A stretch of 64,000 nt of DNA, taken from NCBI RefSeq assembly GCF_045310525.1, contig NZ_JBJHZY010000002.1, positions 682,001 through 746,000 of the forward strand, written 5' to 3'. The notes beneath the pieces are model-generated. The model had not been told where the DNA came from. It worked only from the letters and a program-made list of their open reading frames with translations, and searched no databases. The DNA is from Clostridium_AT radicumherbarum (GTDB lineage Bacteria > Bacillota > Clostridia > Clostridiales > Clostridiaceae). How positions within the stretch are numbered: position 1 is the first letter of the stretch; each line of letters opens with the position of its first letter. The position numbers were made by a program, and so were the translations under genes. Of the stretch, positions 44,204 through 53,363 are shown piece by piece.

Positions 44204-44866
44204 GTGGCTGAAATTAAGGCTTGCCTTTTTGATTTAGATGGAGTTATTGTGGACACTGCAAAATATCATTACTTGGCTTGGAAAAGGCTGGCGCAGGAAT
44301 TAGGGTTTGAGTTTACCAAGGAAGATAATGAGAGACTTAAGGGTGTAAGCCGAATGGAATCCTTAAATATATTATTAGAAATCGGCGGAGTTTCATTTGA
44401 TGCTGCTAAAAAAGAAAAACTGGCAGAGATGAAGAATAATTGGTACGTGGAATATATATCAAAGATGGATTCCTCTGAGGTTCTGCCCGGTGTAATAGAT
44501 TTTATAAAAGAACTTAGAGAAAGTGGCATTAAGACTGCACTAGGATCAGTAAGTAAAAATGCAATGCTTATATTAAAGAATATTGGAATACTTCAATACT
44601 TAGATGCCGTAATTGATGGAACAAAAATAACAAATGCTAAGCCTCACCCAGAGGTTTTTCTAAAGGGTGCAGAGGAGCTTAAAGTAGCTCCCTTCGAATG
44701 TGTGGTTTTTGAAGATGCCAAGGCAGGAATCGAAGCTGCTATAAATGCTGGAATGTACAGCATCGGAGTTGGATCTCCTAGGATTTTAAATAAAGCTGAT
44801 TTTGTTATAAGTTCCTTTAAGGAAATGGATATAGGGAAGCTAAATAAAATAACAAATAAAATTTAA
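44204..44866 (+). CDS. pgmB: Beta-phosphoglucomutase (HAD superfamily)
   Basis: Converts beta-glucose 1-phosphate, the product of an inverting phosphorylase, to glucose 6-phosphate. The 220-residue protein has the HAD motif CLFDLDGVIVDTAKYHYLAW with nucleophile Asp10 and acid/base Asp12, the cap segment KGVSRMESLNILL, SVSKNA and VVFEDAKAGIEAA. The start is GTG with AAAGGGGG upstream. It is 143 bases from the GH65 phosphorylase on the same strand, making a maltose or related disaccharide pathway. Confidence 0.95.
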   Translation: MAEIKACLFDLDGVIVDTAKYHYLAWKRLAQELGFEFTKEDNERLKGVSRMESLNILLEIGGVSFDAAKKEKLAEMKNNWYVEYISKMDSSEVLPGVIDFIKELRESGIKTALGSVSKNAMLILKNIGILQYLDAVIDGTKITNAKPHPEVFLKGAEELKVAPFECVVFEDAKAGIEAAINAGMYSIGVGSPRILNKADFVISSFKEMDIGKLNKITNKI

Positions 44867-44894
44867 TGGGTAGCATAAGCTGCCTAAATTTTAT
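44858..44894 (+). terminator. Terminator-like hairpin after pgmB
   Basis: AAAATTTAATGGGTAGC and GCTGCCTAAATTTT enclose ATAA (one G-U, one bulge) and span the pgmB stop codon. T content afterward is modest, so partial read-through to the phosphorylase is likely. Confidence 0.5.
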
Positions 44895-44902
44895 ACTCAT
44901 TA

Positions 44903-44916
44903 TGCAAACGATTGTC
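44903..44916 (+). promoter_or_regulatory. Possible cre (CcpA) site before the GH65 gene
   Basis: TGCAAACGATTGTC matches the cre consensus TGNAAACGNTTNCA at all fixed positions except the last two. It lies 94 bases before the phosphorylase ATG. CcpA control would suit a secondary-sugar gene. It could equally belong to a LacI-family specific regulator. Confidence 0.45.
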
Positions 44917-45009
44917 TTTAGTTTTTTCTTTAATTGAACTTGGCTTTTTATATAAATCTATTAAGCATCTCTGTGAAAATTTTTATAAATGTTGAAAGGA
45001 AGATAGCTC

Positions 45010-47235
45010 ATGAAGCAGTATTTTAAGATTGATGAATGGCGTATTATAGAAGAAGGTTTTTGCCCGGAGCAAAACAAAGTTGCTGAAAGTGTATGTAGTA
45101 TTGGAAATGGTCATATGGGCCAAAGAGCTAATTTTGAGGAGTATTACAGCGGCGATTCCCTGCAGGGCAGCTACATGGCGGGAGTTTATTATCCTGACAA
45201 AACAAGAGTTGGTTGGTGGAAAAACGGATATCCAGAATACTTTGCAAAGGTACTCAATTCTATAAATTGGATAGGTATTAATTTTGTAGTCAATGGTTTG
45301 TCCTTAGATCTTGCAAAAGCTAAAATAAGTAATTTTAATAGAATACTTAACATGAAAGAAGGAACCTTAGAGCGCTCCTTCACAGCTGAGCTTTCAAATG
45401 GAAATATAGTTAAGGTTAATACAAAGAGATTTGTAAGCGCAGTATATCCTGAAATAGGAGCAATTCGTTACTCAATTATTCCAATTAATTTTGATGGTGA
45501 AATAAAAATAACACCTTATTTGGACGGGGATGTTATAAATGAGGATTCTAATTATGAAGAAAAATTCTGGGATGAAGTGAAAATTATCCCCTCAGAGGAT
45601 ATATCAGCTTTAGTTATGAAAACAAAGCTTTTGGACTTTTATATTTGTTCCTCTATGAAATTTGATATTTTTAAAGCTGGAGCCATGGTTTCTGAAGATA
45701 TAGAGGTAAATACAAAGAAAAAGTTTGTATCTAATACTGTAATAATTAATGCCTTAGTAGGTGAAGAAATTACTGTTTATAAATATGCCTCTAATATTAC
45801 TTCAAGAGACTTCGAAAAGGAGAATTTAATCTCCAAATCAAAGGAATTGCTGCTTAGAGCTTATAATGAGGGATTTGAAGAATTGCTTAAAAAGCAAAAA
45901 GAAGCCTGGGCTATTAAATGGAATAAAAGTGATATCGTTATTGAAGGAGATCTGGAGGCTCAGCAAGGTATTAGATTTAATATTTTTCAGCTAAACCAAA
46001 CCTATACTGGGGAGGATGAAAGACTGAATATAGGTCCAAAGGGCTTTACTGGTGAGAAATATGGTGGAAGCACCTATTGGGATACTGAAGCCTACTGCAT
46101 TCCCTTTTACCTTTCAACTGCTGAGGAAAGTGTTGCAAGAAACCTTTTAATTTATAGATACAAGCATCTTGAAAAAGCTAAGGAAAATGCTAGAAAACTT
46201 GGTTTTAAAAAAGGCGCACTATATCCAATGGTAACTATGAACGGTGAAGAATGCCACAACGAGTGGGAAATAACCTTTGAAGAAATTCATAGAAACGGTG
46301 CCATTGCCTATGCTATATATAATTATGTAAATTATACCGGAGACAAGGCATATTTAAGTAAGTATGGTTTCGAAGTTTTAGCAGAAATAAGCCGCTTTTG
46401 GGAAGAAAGAGTTCATTTTTCACAAAGAAAAGGCAAGTATGTAATTCATGGAGTTACCGGTCCTAATGAATATGAAAACAACGTTAATAACAACTGGTAC
46501 ACAAACAGGATTGCCTCTTGGACATTAGAATATACCTTAAAGGTACTAGATTATCTTAAAAATAATGAACCAGTAAATTATGAGACATTAAGACATAAGC
46601 TTCAGCTAAAAGATGGGGAAACGGATAAATGGCAGAGTATTATTGACAATATGTACTACCCTGTTGATGAGGAATTAGGAATTTTCCTTCAGCAGGATGG
46701 CTATTTAGATAAGGAGCAAATTTTAGTTTCAGAGCTGCCAGATGAAGAAAGACCAATAAATCAAAAATGGTCTTGGGATAGAATACTTCGTTCCTGCTTT
46801 ATAAAGCAGGCTGATGTCCTCCAAGGTTTATATTTCTTAGAAGATGAGTATGATGAAGACATCATAAGAAGAAACTTTAATTTCTATGAGCCAAGAACTG
46901 TTCACGAATCTTCACTATCTCCCTGTGTTCACTCAATACTAGCTTCTAAGCTTGGTATGAAGGAAAAGGCTTATGAAATGTATTTGAGGACCTCAAGACT
47001 TGATTTAGATAACTATAACAATGACACTGAAGATGGCTGTCATATAACCAGCATGGCAGGTACCTGGCTTTCAGTAATTCAAGGCTTTGCAGGTATGAGA
47101 GTTAAGAATGGACATCTAACCTTTAACCCCTTTATTCCTGGTCATTGGAAGTCCTTCTCCTTTAAGATTATGTTTAGAGGAACATTATATGATGTAAAGG
47201 TGAAAGACGGAAGTTTTAAGTGTACTGCACAGTAA
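45010..47235 (+). CDS. GH65 disaccharide phosphorylase, probably maltose phosphorylase
   Basis: Inverting phosphorylase of 741 residues, which splits a glucosyl disaccharide with phosphate to beta-glucose 1-phosphate plus sugar. The N-terminal beta-sandwich (about 1-290) includes SIGNGHMGQRANFEEYYSGD, SLQGSYMAGVYYPDKTRVGW and WKNGYPEYFAKVLN, a stretch typical of maltose phosphorylases. The catalytic (alpha/alpha)6 barrel has YWDTEAYCIPFYL and GEECHNEWEITFEEIHRNGA with the general acid, and VTGPNEYENNVNNNWYTNRI. Trehalose, kojibiose or nigerose phosphorylase are alternatives in the same family. It partners with pgmB. Confidence 0.88.
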   Translation: MKQYFKIDEWRIIEEGFCPEQNKVAESVCSIGNGHMGQRANFEEYYSGDSLQGSYMAGVYYPDKTRVGWWKNGYPEYFAKVLNSINWIGINFVVNGLSLDLAKAKISNFNRILNMKEGTLERSFTAELSNGNIVKVNTKRFVSAVYPEIGAIRYSIIPINFDGEIKITPYLDGDVINEDSNYEEKFWDEVKIIPSEDISALVMKTKLLDFYICSSMKFDIFKAGAMVSEDIEVNTKKKFVSNTVIINALVGEEITVYKYASNITSRDFEKENLISKSKELLLRAYNEGFEELLKKQKEAWAIKWNKSDIVIEGDLEAQQGIRFNIFQLNQTYTGEDERLNIGPKGFTGEKYGGSTYWDTEAYCIPFYLSTAEESVARNLLIYRYKHLEKAKENARKLGFKKGALYPMVTMNGEECHNEWEITFEEIHRNGAIAYAIYNYVNYTGDKAYLSKYGFEVLAEISRFWEERVHFSQRKGKYVIHGVTGPNEYENNVNNNWYTNRIASWTLEYTLKVLDYLKNNEPVNYETLRHKLQLKDGETDKWQSIIDNMYYPVDEELGIFLQQDGYLDKEQILVSELPDEERPINQKWSWDRILRSCFIKQADVLQGLYFLEDEYDEDIIRRNFNFYEPRTVHESSLSPCVHSILASKLGMKEKAYEMYLRTSRLDLDNYNNDTEDGCHITSMAGTWLSVIQGFAGMRVKNGHLTFNPFIPGHWKSFSFKIMFRGTLYDVKVKDGSFKCTAQ

Positions 47236-47253
47236 GTTTGTGATAACACAAAG

Positions 47254-47283
47254 TGTGTCAGAGTGACGTATCTTGTGGCACAT
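47254..47283 (+). repeat. REP-like palindrome copy d, after the GH65 gene
   Basis: TGTGTCAGAGTGACG, then TATCTTGTGGCACAT, starting 18 bases after the stop codon in sense orientation. The arms TGTGTCA and TGGCACA are nearly complementary. Confidence 0.6.
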
Positions 47284-47300
47284 CAGTTTGGACTTATATT

Positions 47301-47345
47301 AATGGGATTAACTCCATAATCAGGATTTAATCCCATTTTATCTTT
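47301..47345 (+). terminator. Intrinsic terminator after the GH65 gene
   Basis: AATGGGATTAA and TTTAATCCCATT enclose 14 bases, followed by TTATCTTTTT. Confidence 0.8.
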
Positions 47346-47394
47346 TTAACATTAACAATTACTTCTTAATGTTTCATTTTAGTTGTTAATCAGT

Positions 47395-48300
47395 CTAATT
47401 TTCTAATAGTTTTTTAGCTAAATAAAAGGCTCCTTTTGCTGGAGAAACTTCTTCATCCACAATAGTGAAGCTTCCTACCCTTAAGGCATCTTCAAAGGAA
47501 TTTCTCACAAGCTTTACTTTTGTTAAAATACTACCTTTTATTCCAATCTCAACTTCATTTTTAAAATTTAATTTTTTATATAAATTATTAGTCATTTCTG
47601 CCAGGTCTTTTCCAGCATTTATTAAGATTTCCCTGGCAATTGAATCACCACCATCTGCTAGTTCAACAACGATAGGTACAAAGCTAGCAATATTTCCTTT
47701 ACCAGAAGAATAAATAAAATCTATAATATCTACTGCCTTTTCGATAGAAAGCTTTTTCATAAAGGCTTTTGAAAGTGGACTAGTCGGTAAATTATGTTCA
47801 TCTTCAAAAATCATATTTTTAAAGGCATTTATTGCTATATGATAGCCGCTGCCCTCGTCACCTAGTAAGTGTCCCCATCCCCCTGACCTTTCTGTCCTGC
47901 CATTAAGCAATCCATAGCTTATGGAGCCTGTACCAGAAATAGTAAGAATCCCATCATCACCCTTTAACAGTGATGCAAGTGCTATCTCAGCATCATTAAC
48001 AGCTTTAACAGGCAGATTAAAATCCTCTTTTAGTACTTTTTCAAGTTTAGTTCTCGCACTTTCCACTTCTATACCTGCAAGCCCAAGATAGATAAACACA
48101 CAACTTGCTTCATTATAGCTTTCTTCTACACTTTTTATACAGTTTTTCAAGGACAACTCTATATTTTCTATGGCTTGCTCAAAGCCAAGTAATGCATTCC
48201 CAAAACCACCGTAGCCTCTTCCAAGTTCTTCACCCTGGAGATTGAAAGCAATTGATTCTGTTTTACTACCGCCTCCATCAACACCTATAATATATCTCAT
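47395..48300 (-). CDS. BadF/BadG/BcrA/BcrD family ATPase, GlcNAc kinase-like
   Basis: ASKHA-fold protein of 301 residues. It begins MRYIIGVDGGGSKTESIAFN (phosphate-1 motif), contains LTISGTGSISYG (phosphate-2), GGWGHLLGDEGSGYHIAINA (adenosine-type segment) and a C-terminal GIKGSILT. This architecture fits N-acetylglucosamine kinases and related sugar kinases rather than benzoyl-CoA reductase activators, which carry a [4Fe-4S] cysteine pair not seen here. GGAAGG is nine bases before the ATG. It is convergent with the GH65 gene, and a sugar kinase role is plausible; the substrate is not determined. Confidence 0.82.
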   Translation of the reverse strand: MRYIIGVDGGGSKTESIAFNLQGEELGRGYGGFGNALLGFEQAIENIELSLKNCIKSVEESYNEASCVFIYLGLAGIEVESARTKLEKVLKEDFNLPVKAVNDAEIALASLLKGDDGILTISGTGSISYGLLNGRTERSGGWGHLLGDEGSGYHIAINAFKNMIFEDEHNLPTSPLSKAFMKKLSIEKAVDIIDFIYSSGKGNIASFVPIVVELADGGDSIAREILINAGKDLAEMTNNLYKKLNFKNEVEIGIKGSILTKVKLVRNSFEDALRVGSFTIVDEEVSPAKGAFYLAKKLLEN

Positions 48301-48565
48301 TTTTATCACCTTCCTTATAAATTAATATTTCTAAAACTTAATTTAAGTTTCCTCCTTTGTTAAGAGTTTTCACATAATTATATAGAGCAACTTTCGTGCC
48401 AACCTTTCTAAATCTTGATATATCTATGTCCCACTCATTGTGTATCATGCCTTACAAAACTTAATACACTAATTTTATACACAAGTATGACATAGGGAGG
48501 TTTTTTTGCCACAATAACTTGGACGCACCCCCTTGCCACATACTAAAAATAAACCTTTTAACTAG
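48301..48565. other. Divergent intergenic region between the kinase gene and the flavodiiron gene
   Basis: No gene was found. It includes a degenerate REP-like sequence at 48486-48514 and AT-rich promoter sequence. The flavodiiron promoter starts at 48566. Confidence 0.6.
48486..48514 (+). repeat. Degenerate REP-like sequence copy e
   Basis: TATGACATAGGGAGG, then TTTTTTTGCCACAA. Only GGGA, GTTT and TGCCACA agree with the family. Probably a decayed copy. Confidence 0.4.
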
Positions 48566-48618
48566 TTGATTTTTATTTAACAATGTATTATAATGAACTT
48601 AATTAATAATAATTATTA
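48566..48618 (+). promoter_or_regulatory. Promoter of the flavodiiron fusion gene with PerR/Fur-like box
   Basis: TTGATT (48566-48571) and TATAAT (48589-48594) are spaced 17 bases. TAATAATAATTATTA (48604-48618) is a perfect 7-1-7 palindrome resembling PerR and Fur boxes (TTATAATNATTATAA), placed over the expected transcription start. PerR represses O2-detoxification genes of this kind in other clostridia. AT richness makes chance matches possible. Confidence 0.6.
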
Positions 48619-48661
48619 CTTAATAATATAATTTTGATTTATTTATGAGAGGTGTTATAGA

Positions 48662-51232
48662 ATGATGAAGGCTTTAGAGGTTAAAAAAGATATATATTGG
48701 GTTGGTTCATTAGACCCTGAGCTTAGAATTTTTGACATTGTTATGTATACGCCGTACGGTTCAACTTATAATTCCTATGTAATTAAAGGCAGTGAAAAAA
48801 CTGCAATATTCGAAACTGTTAAAGAGCATACTTTTCCCCAGTATTTAGAAAGATTAAAGTCACTTAATGTAAATTTTGATGAAGTAGCTTATATTATAGT
48901 TCAGCATACAGAGCCAGATCATGCAGGTTCAGTGGCTAAGCTTTTAGACTATGCTAAAAATGCAAAGGTAGTTGGCTCTGCCCCTGCAATTAGATTTTTA
49001 AAACAAATTGCTAATAGGCCTTTTGAATCCATAATAGTTAGACAAGATGATATCTTAAGTCTTGGTAATAAAACTTTGAAATTCATTGAGGCACCCTTTT
49101 TACATTGGCCGGATACCATTTATACTTATGTAGAAGAGGATAAAGTACTTTTAACCTGTGATTCCTTCGGCAGCCATTACTGTTTTGATGGAATGTTTAA
49201 TGATTTAATTCCAAAAGATAAGGAAGAGGAATATTTAGAATCCTTTAAGTATTATTACGACTGCATTATGGGACCTTTTAAAACACATGTGTTAAAAGCT
49301 CTAGATAAAATACAAGATTTAGACATTGATACAATTTGCACAGGACACGGTCCTATATTAAGAAGTAATATTAAATATTATTTCGACAACTACAGAAAAT
49401 GGAGTACTGAAATAGCCCCTAATGATGGAAAGACAAGAGTAGTTATCCCCTATGTTTCAGCTTATGGTTTTACTGAAGAGATAGCTAAAAAAATAGCTGA
49501 AGGCATTAAGTCACAGATAAAGGATGCAATTATAGACCTTTACAATGTAATTTATAATAAGCAAGAGGAAATTTTAGATAAAATTTATGAAGCAGATGCT
49601 GTACTTTTTGGTTCTCCTACTATTAACGGTGATGCACTTGAGCCAATAATGGAGCTTTTAATAAAAATGAACCCGTTAGTACACGGTGGTAAGGTTGCAG
49701 CTGCCTTTGGATCCTTCGGCTGGAGCGGAGAGGCTGTTCCAAACATTGAAACTAGATTAAAGGCCCTCAGAATGAAACTGGTAACCCCTGGCCTAAGGAT
49801 TAATTTTAAGCCGGATGAAGAAAAATTGAATAAAGCCTATAATTTTGGCGAAACTATAGCTGAAAAAATAAAGGAAAATTCAAGTAAAGGAGTTAAGAAG
49901 ATGAGTAAAGGAAGTCTAAAGCTCTGGAAATGTATCGTCTGTGGTGAAGAATATGAAAGTGAGAAGGCCCCTGAGGTATGCCCTGCTTGTGGTGCAACAG
50001 CTGATCAATTTATTGAAGTTAAAAGAGAAGAAGTTGAATTTAAGCAAGGCAAAAAAGAAAAGTATGTAATAATAGGCAACGGTATTTCTGGATATTATGC
50101 AGCTGATTCCATTAGAAAGAGAAATAGTGAGGCTGCTATTCAATTAATAAGCAGCGAAAAGGTACTGACCTATTATAGACCTCAGCTTTCTGATTATTTG
50201 ACTACAGATATTTCTGATAAGCGCTTCTTCGTATCTCCTAAGGAGTGGTATGAAAAAAATAATATAGACGTTCTGCTTGGTAATAAAGTAGAAACTATTG
50301 ATAAAGAAAATAAAGTATTAATTATGGATAATAACGAAAAAATATCTTATGATAAGTTGATTTTAGCTACTGGTGCTAGAAATTTTATTCCACCTATGAA
50401 GGGTTATGATATGCAAGGCATATATTCAATAAGAGATTTGGAAGATGCTAAGAAGGTTAAGGAAGAAATTAAAGTAAGTAAAAATGCCATAGTTGTGGGC
50501 GGTGGCTTGCTTGGACTTGAAGCGGCCTGGGAAATGAAAGAAGCAGGGCTAAATGTAACAGTAGTAGAACTAGCACCAAGCCTTTTAAATATTCAATTAG
50601 ATGAAAAAGCCTCAAAACTATTTGAAAAATCAGTTCAGGATGCTGGAATAACTGCCTTGACTAACGAAGCTGCCGAGGAGATTCTAGGTAATTCTAGAGT
50701 ATCAGGATTAAAGTTAAAAAGCGGAAAGGTACTGCCTGCCGACTTAATTGTCTTCTCTGTAGGTATAAGATCTAATATAGGTTTAGCTCAAAATGCTGGT
50801 ATTGCAGTTAATAGAGGAATAATTGTTAATGAAAAAATGGAGACAAATATTAATGATATTTATGCCTGCGGCGACTGCGCAGAGCTTAAGGGCAGAGTAT
50901 ATGGCACTTGGCCTGCTGCTTCAGAAATGGGTAAAACAGCTGGTGCCAATGCTTCTGGAGAAGATAGCCTTCTTAAATCCTTTGCAAATTCGGTAATTTT
51001 TAATGCCATGAACACTCAAATATTCTCTGTTGGCGAAGTAAAACCAAATGGAGAAAGTGTTGAGGTCTTAGAACATGAAGATGCTGAAAAGAGAATTTAT
51101 AAAAAGCTGTTCTTTAAGAATGGGATTATAATTGGTGGAATTTTAATGAATGATACAAGCAAGTCAGTCAGACTTATGAAGGCTGTTCAGGCTGGAAAAA
51201 GCATAAGTGAAGTTTTGAAAGCAGAAATTTAA
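48662..51232 (+). CDS. Flavodiiron protein fused to short-spaced rubredoxin and NAD(P)H:rubredoxin oxidoreductase
   Basis: Complete O2 (possibly NO) reductase in one chain of 856 residues. Domain 1 (about 1-250) is the metallo-beta-lactamase-like diiron centre with His82, Glu84, Asp86 and His87 in HTEPDHAG, then LHWPDT, CDSFGSH and TGHGP. Domain 2 (about 255-405) is a flavodoxin with VSAYGFTEEIA and FGSPTINGDALE. Domain 3 (about 418-460) is a rubredoxin with CIVC and CPAC only 12 residues apart, like that of rubrerythrin. Domain 4 (about 470-856) is an FAD/NAD(P)H oxidoreductase with IGNGISGYYAA and VGGGLLGLEAAWEMKEAG. Characterised clostridial fusions of this class reduce O2 with NADH. Confidence 0.95.
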   Translation: MMKALEVKKDIYWVGSLDPELRIFDIVMYTPYGSTYNSYVIKGSEKTAIFETVKEHTFPQYLERLKSLNVNFDEVAYIIVQHTEPDHAGSVAKLLDYAKNAKVVGSAPAIRFLKQIANRPFESIIVRQDDILSLGNKTLKFIEAPFLHWPDTIYTYVEEDKVLLTCDSFGSHYCFDGMFNDLIPKDKEEEYLESFKYYYDCIMGPFKTHVLKALDKIQDLDIDTICTGHGPILRSNIKYYFDNYRKWSTEIAPNDGKTRVVIPYVSAYGFTEEIAKKIAEGIKSQIKDAIIDLYNVIYNKQEEILDKIYEADAVLFGSPTINGDALEPIMELLIKMNPLVHGGKVAAAFGSFGWSGEAVPNIETRLKALRMKLVTPGLRINFKPDEEKLNKAYNFGETIAEKIKENSSKGVKKMSKGSLKLWKCIVCGEEYESEKAPEVCPACGATADQFIEVKREEVEFKQGKKEKYVIIGNGISGYYAADSIRKRNSEAAIQLISSEKVLTYYRPQLSDYLTTDISDKRFFVSPKEWYEKNNIDVLLGNKVETIDKENKVLIMDNNEKISYDKLILATGARNFIPPMKGYDMQGIYSIRDLEDAKKVKEEIKVSKNAIVVGGGLLGLEAAWEMKEAGLNVTVVELAPSLLNIQLDEKASKLFEKSVQDAGITALTNEAAEEILGNSRVSGLKLKSGKVLPADLIVFSVGIRSNIGLAQNAGIAVNRGIIVNEKMETNINDIYACGDCAELKGRVYGTWPAASEMGKTAGANASGEDSLLKSFANSVIFNAMNTQIFSVGEVKPNGESVEVLEHEDAEKRIYKKLFFKNGIIIGGILMNDTSKSVRLMKAVQAGKSISEVLKAEI

Positions 51233-51235
51233 GGG

Positions 51236-51266
51236 ATGTGGCACCGGGATGTTTCTCGTGCCACAT
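51236..51266 (+). repeat. REP-like palindrome copy f, after the flavodiiron gene
   Basis: ATGTGGCAC (51236-51244) and GTGCCACAT (51258-51266) are perfect inverted arms around CGGGATGTTTCTC. It begins three bases after the TAA in sense orientation and is followed by a T-rich tract, so it may also terminate transcription. This is the best-preserved copy. Confidence 0.8.
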
Positions 51267-51276
51267 TTGTTTTGTC

Positions 51277-51618
51277 CTATTCTTTTTTTGTATTACTTTC
51301 AAAATACCTAAAAAGCACAAAAAGTAATTCACAAATAAGCTTCCAAACTATTATAATTACTACAAAATATAATATTCCCCCTATAAATCCCTTAATGGAA
51401 TCAAACCAAGTAATGCCGTACATATTAAAATTACTTGGATCTATATTGATGCTTCCCATTCCAACTTTATTAACAATACTTTGTAACTTCATTGCCTTTC
51501 CAAACTGAAAAGCCTTAAATAGTATAATTGGGAACCCCATATAATACAAAAAGTGTACTATACTAAATACATCATTCTCACCTAGTCTAAAAAATTCTTT
51601 TGATTTAAAAAATTCCAT
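51277..51618 (-). CDS. Small membrane protein, possibly DUF4282
   Basis: A 113-residue protein with two membrane helices (about 24-44 and 78-100) and a C-terminal WKLICELLFVLFRYFESNTK segment. The pattern of a helix pair followed by a conserved E-x-x-x-V-x-F-R tail fits DUF4282, whose function is unknown. I chose the third in-frame start (MEFFKSKEFF), which has AAAGGG nine bases upstream. It is convergent with the flavodiiron gene, and divergent from the EamA gene. Confidence 0.6.
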   Translation of the reverse strand: MEFFKSKEFFRLGENDVFSIVHFLYYMGFPIILFKAFQFGKAMKLQSIVNKVGMGSINIDPSNFNMYGITWFDSIKGFIGGILYFVVIIIVWKLICELLFVLFRYFESNTKKE

Positions 51619-51908
51619 CCCATACATCCCTTTCAAATAAATTATAAAAATTGGAGTCTAATCTCTTAAGCATTATTTACTTAATTATACAAAATGTTAT
51701 AATTAATTTCAAATATTTAACAAAATTGTTATGTGGTAAGTGCAAACAATACAATTATAGGAAATATTAGAATTATATTCGTGCATAAGATATACTAATA
51801 TTATTATTTGGTATTTTATATCATATATTCAAAATTATAAATTTTAAAAATAAAAAATCATAAAAATGAATATTGTATATTGAATAAGCCAAAAAGGAGG
51901 TTAAATTT

Positions 51909-52796
51909 ATGAAAAAACAATTTAAGGCAGATATATTACTTATTCTTATAACATTTTTTTGGGGATCATCTTGTTTAATGACAAAGATTGGACTTGACGA
52001 AATACAAGGGTTTAATCTTATTGCACTGAGATTTATCATAGCTTTTCTGTTGTCTGCTAGCGTATTTTGGAAAAGGTTTATGACTATTAATGTTAAAACA
52101 GTAAAATATGCAGCAATTCTAGCAGGTATACTTAGTGCAGTCTTTGTATTTATGACATTTGGAGTTAAGTACACTACTGCTTCAAACGCTGGATTTCTTA
52201 CATGTCTTGCTGGTGTATTTATTCCTCTGATTTTATTTATTTTACTAAAGCAGACACCTAAAATTAATGTAGTTATAAGTATATGTCTTGCTTTTTTGGG
52301 AATATGCCTTCTGTCTTTAAATCAACAGCTTCAATTCAACAAAGGTGATTTGTTATGTATTTTATGTTCTTTAGCATTTGCTGTACATATTATTGCCACA
52401 GGAATTTTGACTCGAGGAGTCGATTCTGTTTCACTGGGGGTACTACAACTTGGTTTTGTTGGGGTATATAGTATGATTTTTTCATTTATTTTTGAAAATC
52501 CCAAGTTACCAAGCACAAATCAATTCTGGTTTACAGTTTTAGCATTAAGCATTTTTTGTACTGCTATTGCTTTCATTGTACAAACAGTGGCCCAAAAAGA
52601 TACAACATCAACACATACTGGTCTAATATTTTCTTTAGAGCCTGTATTTGCTGCAATTCTTGCTTTTATTTTTGCAGGAGAAATCCTATCCATTAGAGGT
52701 TATTTGGGAGCTGTAATATTGATAATTAGTATATTACTTGTAGAATTTGATTTTAAATATAAATTTAATAATTTAAAAGATGTGAATTGCTCTTAA
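51909..52796 (+). CDS. EamA/DMT family transporter
   Basis: Ten-helix membrane protein of 295 residues with two EamA repeats: an early FFWGSSCLMTKIGLDEIQGF and a final SLEPVFAAILAFIFAGEILS are typical. AAAGGAGG lies eight bases before the ATG. Members export amino acids, nucleotides or drugs; the substrate cannot be inferred. It appears single-gene. Confidence 0.93.
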   Translation: MKKQFKADILLILITFFWGSSCLMTKIGLDEIQGFNLIALRFIIAFLLSASVFWKRFMTINVKTVKYAAILAGILSAVFVFMTFGVKYTTASNAGFLTCLAGVFIPLILFILLKQTPKINVVISICLAFLGICLLSLNQQLQFNKGDLLCILCSLAFAVHIIATGILTRGVDSVSLGVLQLGFVGVYSMIFSFIFENPKLPSTNQFWFTVLALSIFCTAIAFIVQTVAQKDTTSTHTGLIFSLEPVFAAILAFIFAGEILSIRGYLGAVILIISILLVEFDFKYKFNNLKDVNCS

Positions 52797-52878
52797 TGAC
52801 GCATTATATATGATTTAGAAGACTTCGGCCTGTAATTATTTTGTCATTAAATGACTTTAAAATGAGGTGTGAATTAAT

Positions 52879-53310
52879 ATGAGAAAGCCGATTCTTATTC
52901 TCTGTCTGATTATAGCGGTATTTTCTTTCGTGGCTTATAGTCGAACTGGCAAAACTAATAATGCTGAGTTGAGTATTGGAAAATCCGATAAATTTAGTGA
53001 ACAAGAAATAAACGATGCAGTAAATTGTGTAAAGAAAAAATTCAAGGGTTTTAACGGATGTAATCTTACAAAATTATGGTATGATGAAGAAAGATCAAAT
53101 ATATTAATTGGAGGATATCTTTCAAATGGCAGGGGTTCAGTGAATGGTGTCAAGTCTGAAAATGTAATTGTTTTGATGTCTAATTTTGATGTAGATTCTT
53201 CAGGGGTTGATAAAGGTTTTAATCCTAATTCCTCTTATTCCAATTGGAATTGGATATTAATAAGAAATAATAAAACAAGTAATTGGAAGGTAGATGATTG
53301 GGGATATTAA
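52879..53310 (+). CDS. Secreted or membrane-anchored hypothetical protein
   Basis: A 143-residue protein with an N-terminal hydrophobic segment (about 4-20, ending VAYSR) that could be a signal peptide or anchor without a lipobox. The rest includes SEQEINDAVNCVKKKFKGFN, a LWYDEERS motif, and NWNWILIRNNKTSNWKVDDW at the C-terminus. This ending is familiar from small exported Firmicute proteins (DUF4829-like), but the family call is uncertain. A ribosome site TGAGGTG is nine bases upstream. Confidence 0.7.
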   Translation: MRKPILILCLIIAVFSFVAYSRTGKTNNAELSIGKSDKFSEQEINDAVNCVKKKFKGFNGCNLTKLWYDEERSNILIGGYLSNGRGSVNGVKSENVIVLMSNFDVDSSGVDKGFNPNSSYSNWNWILIRNNKTSNWKVDDWGY

Positions 53311-53363
53311 ATTACGCAAGTAATCGCTAGCCATCAAGAATTCTTAATATCGGAAGAGAAATG

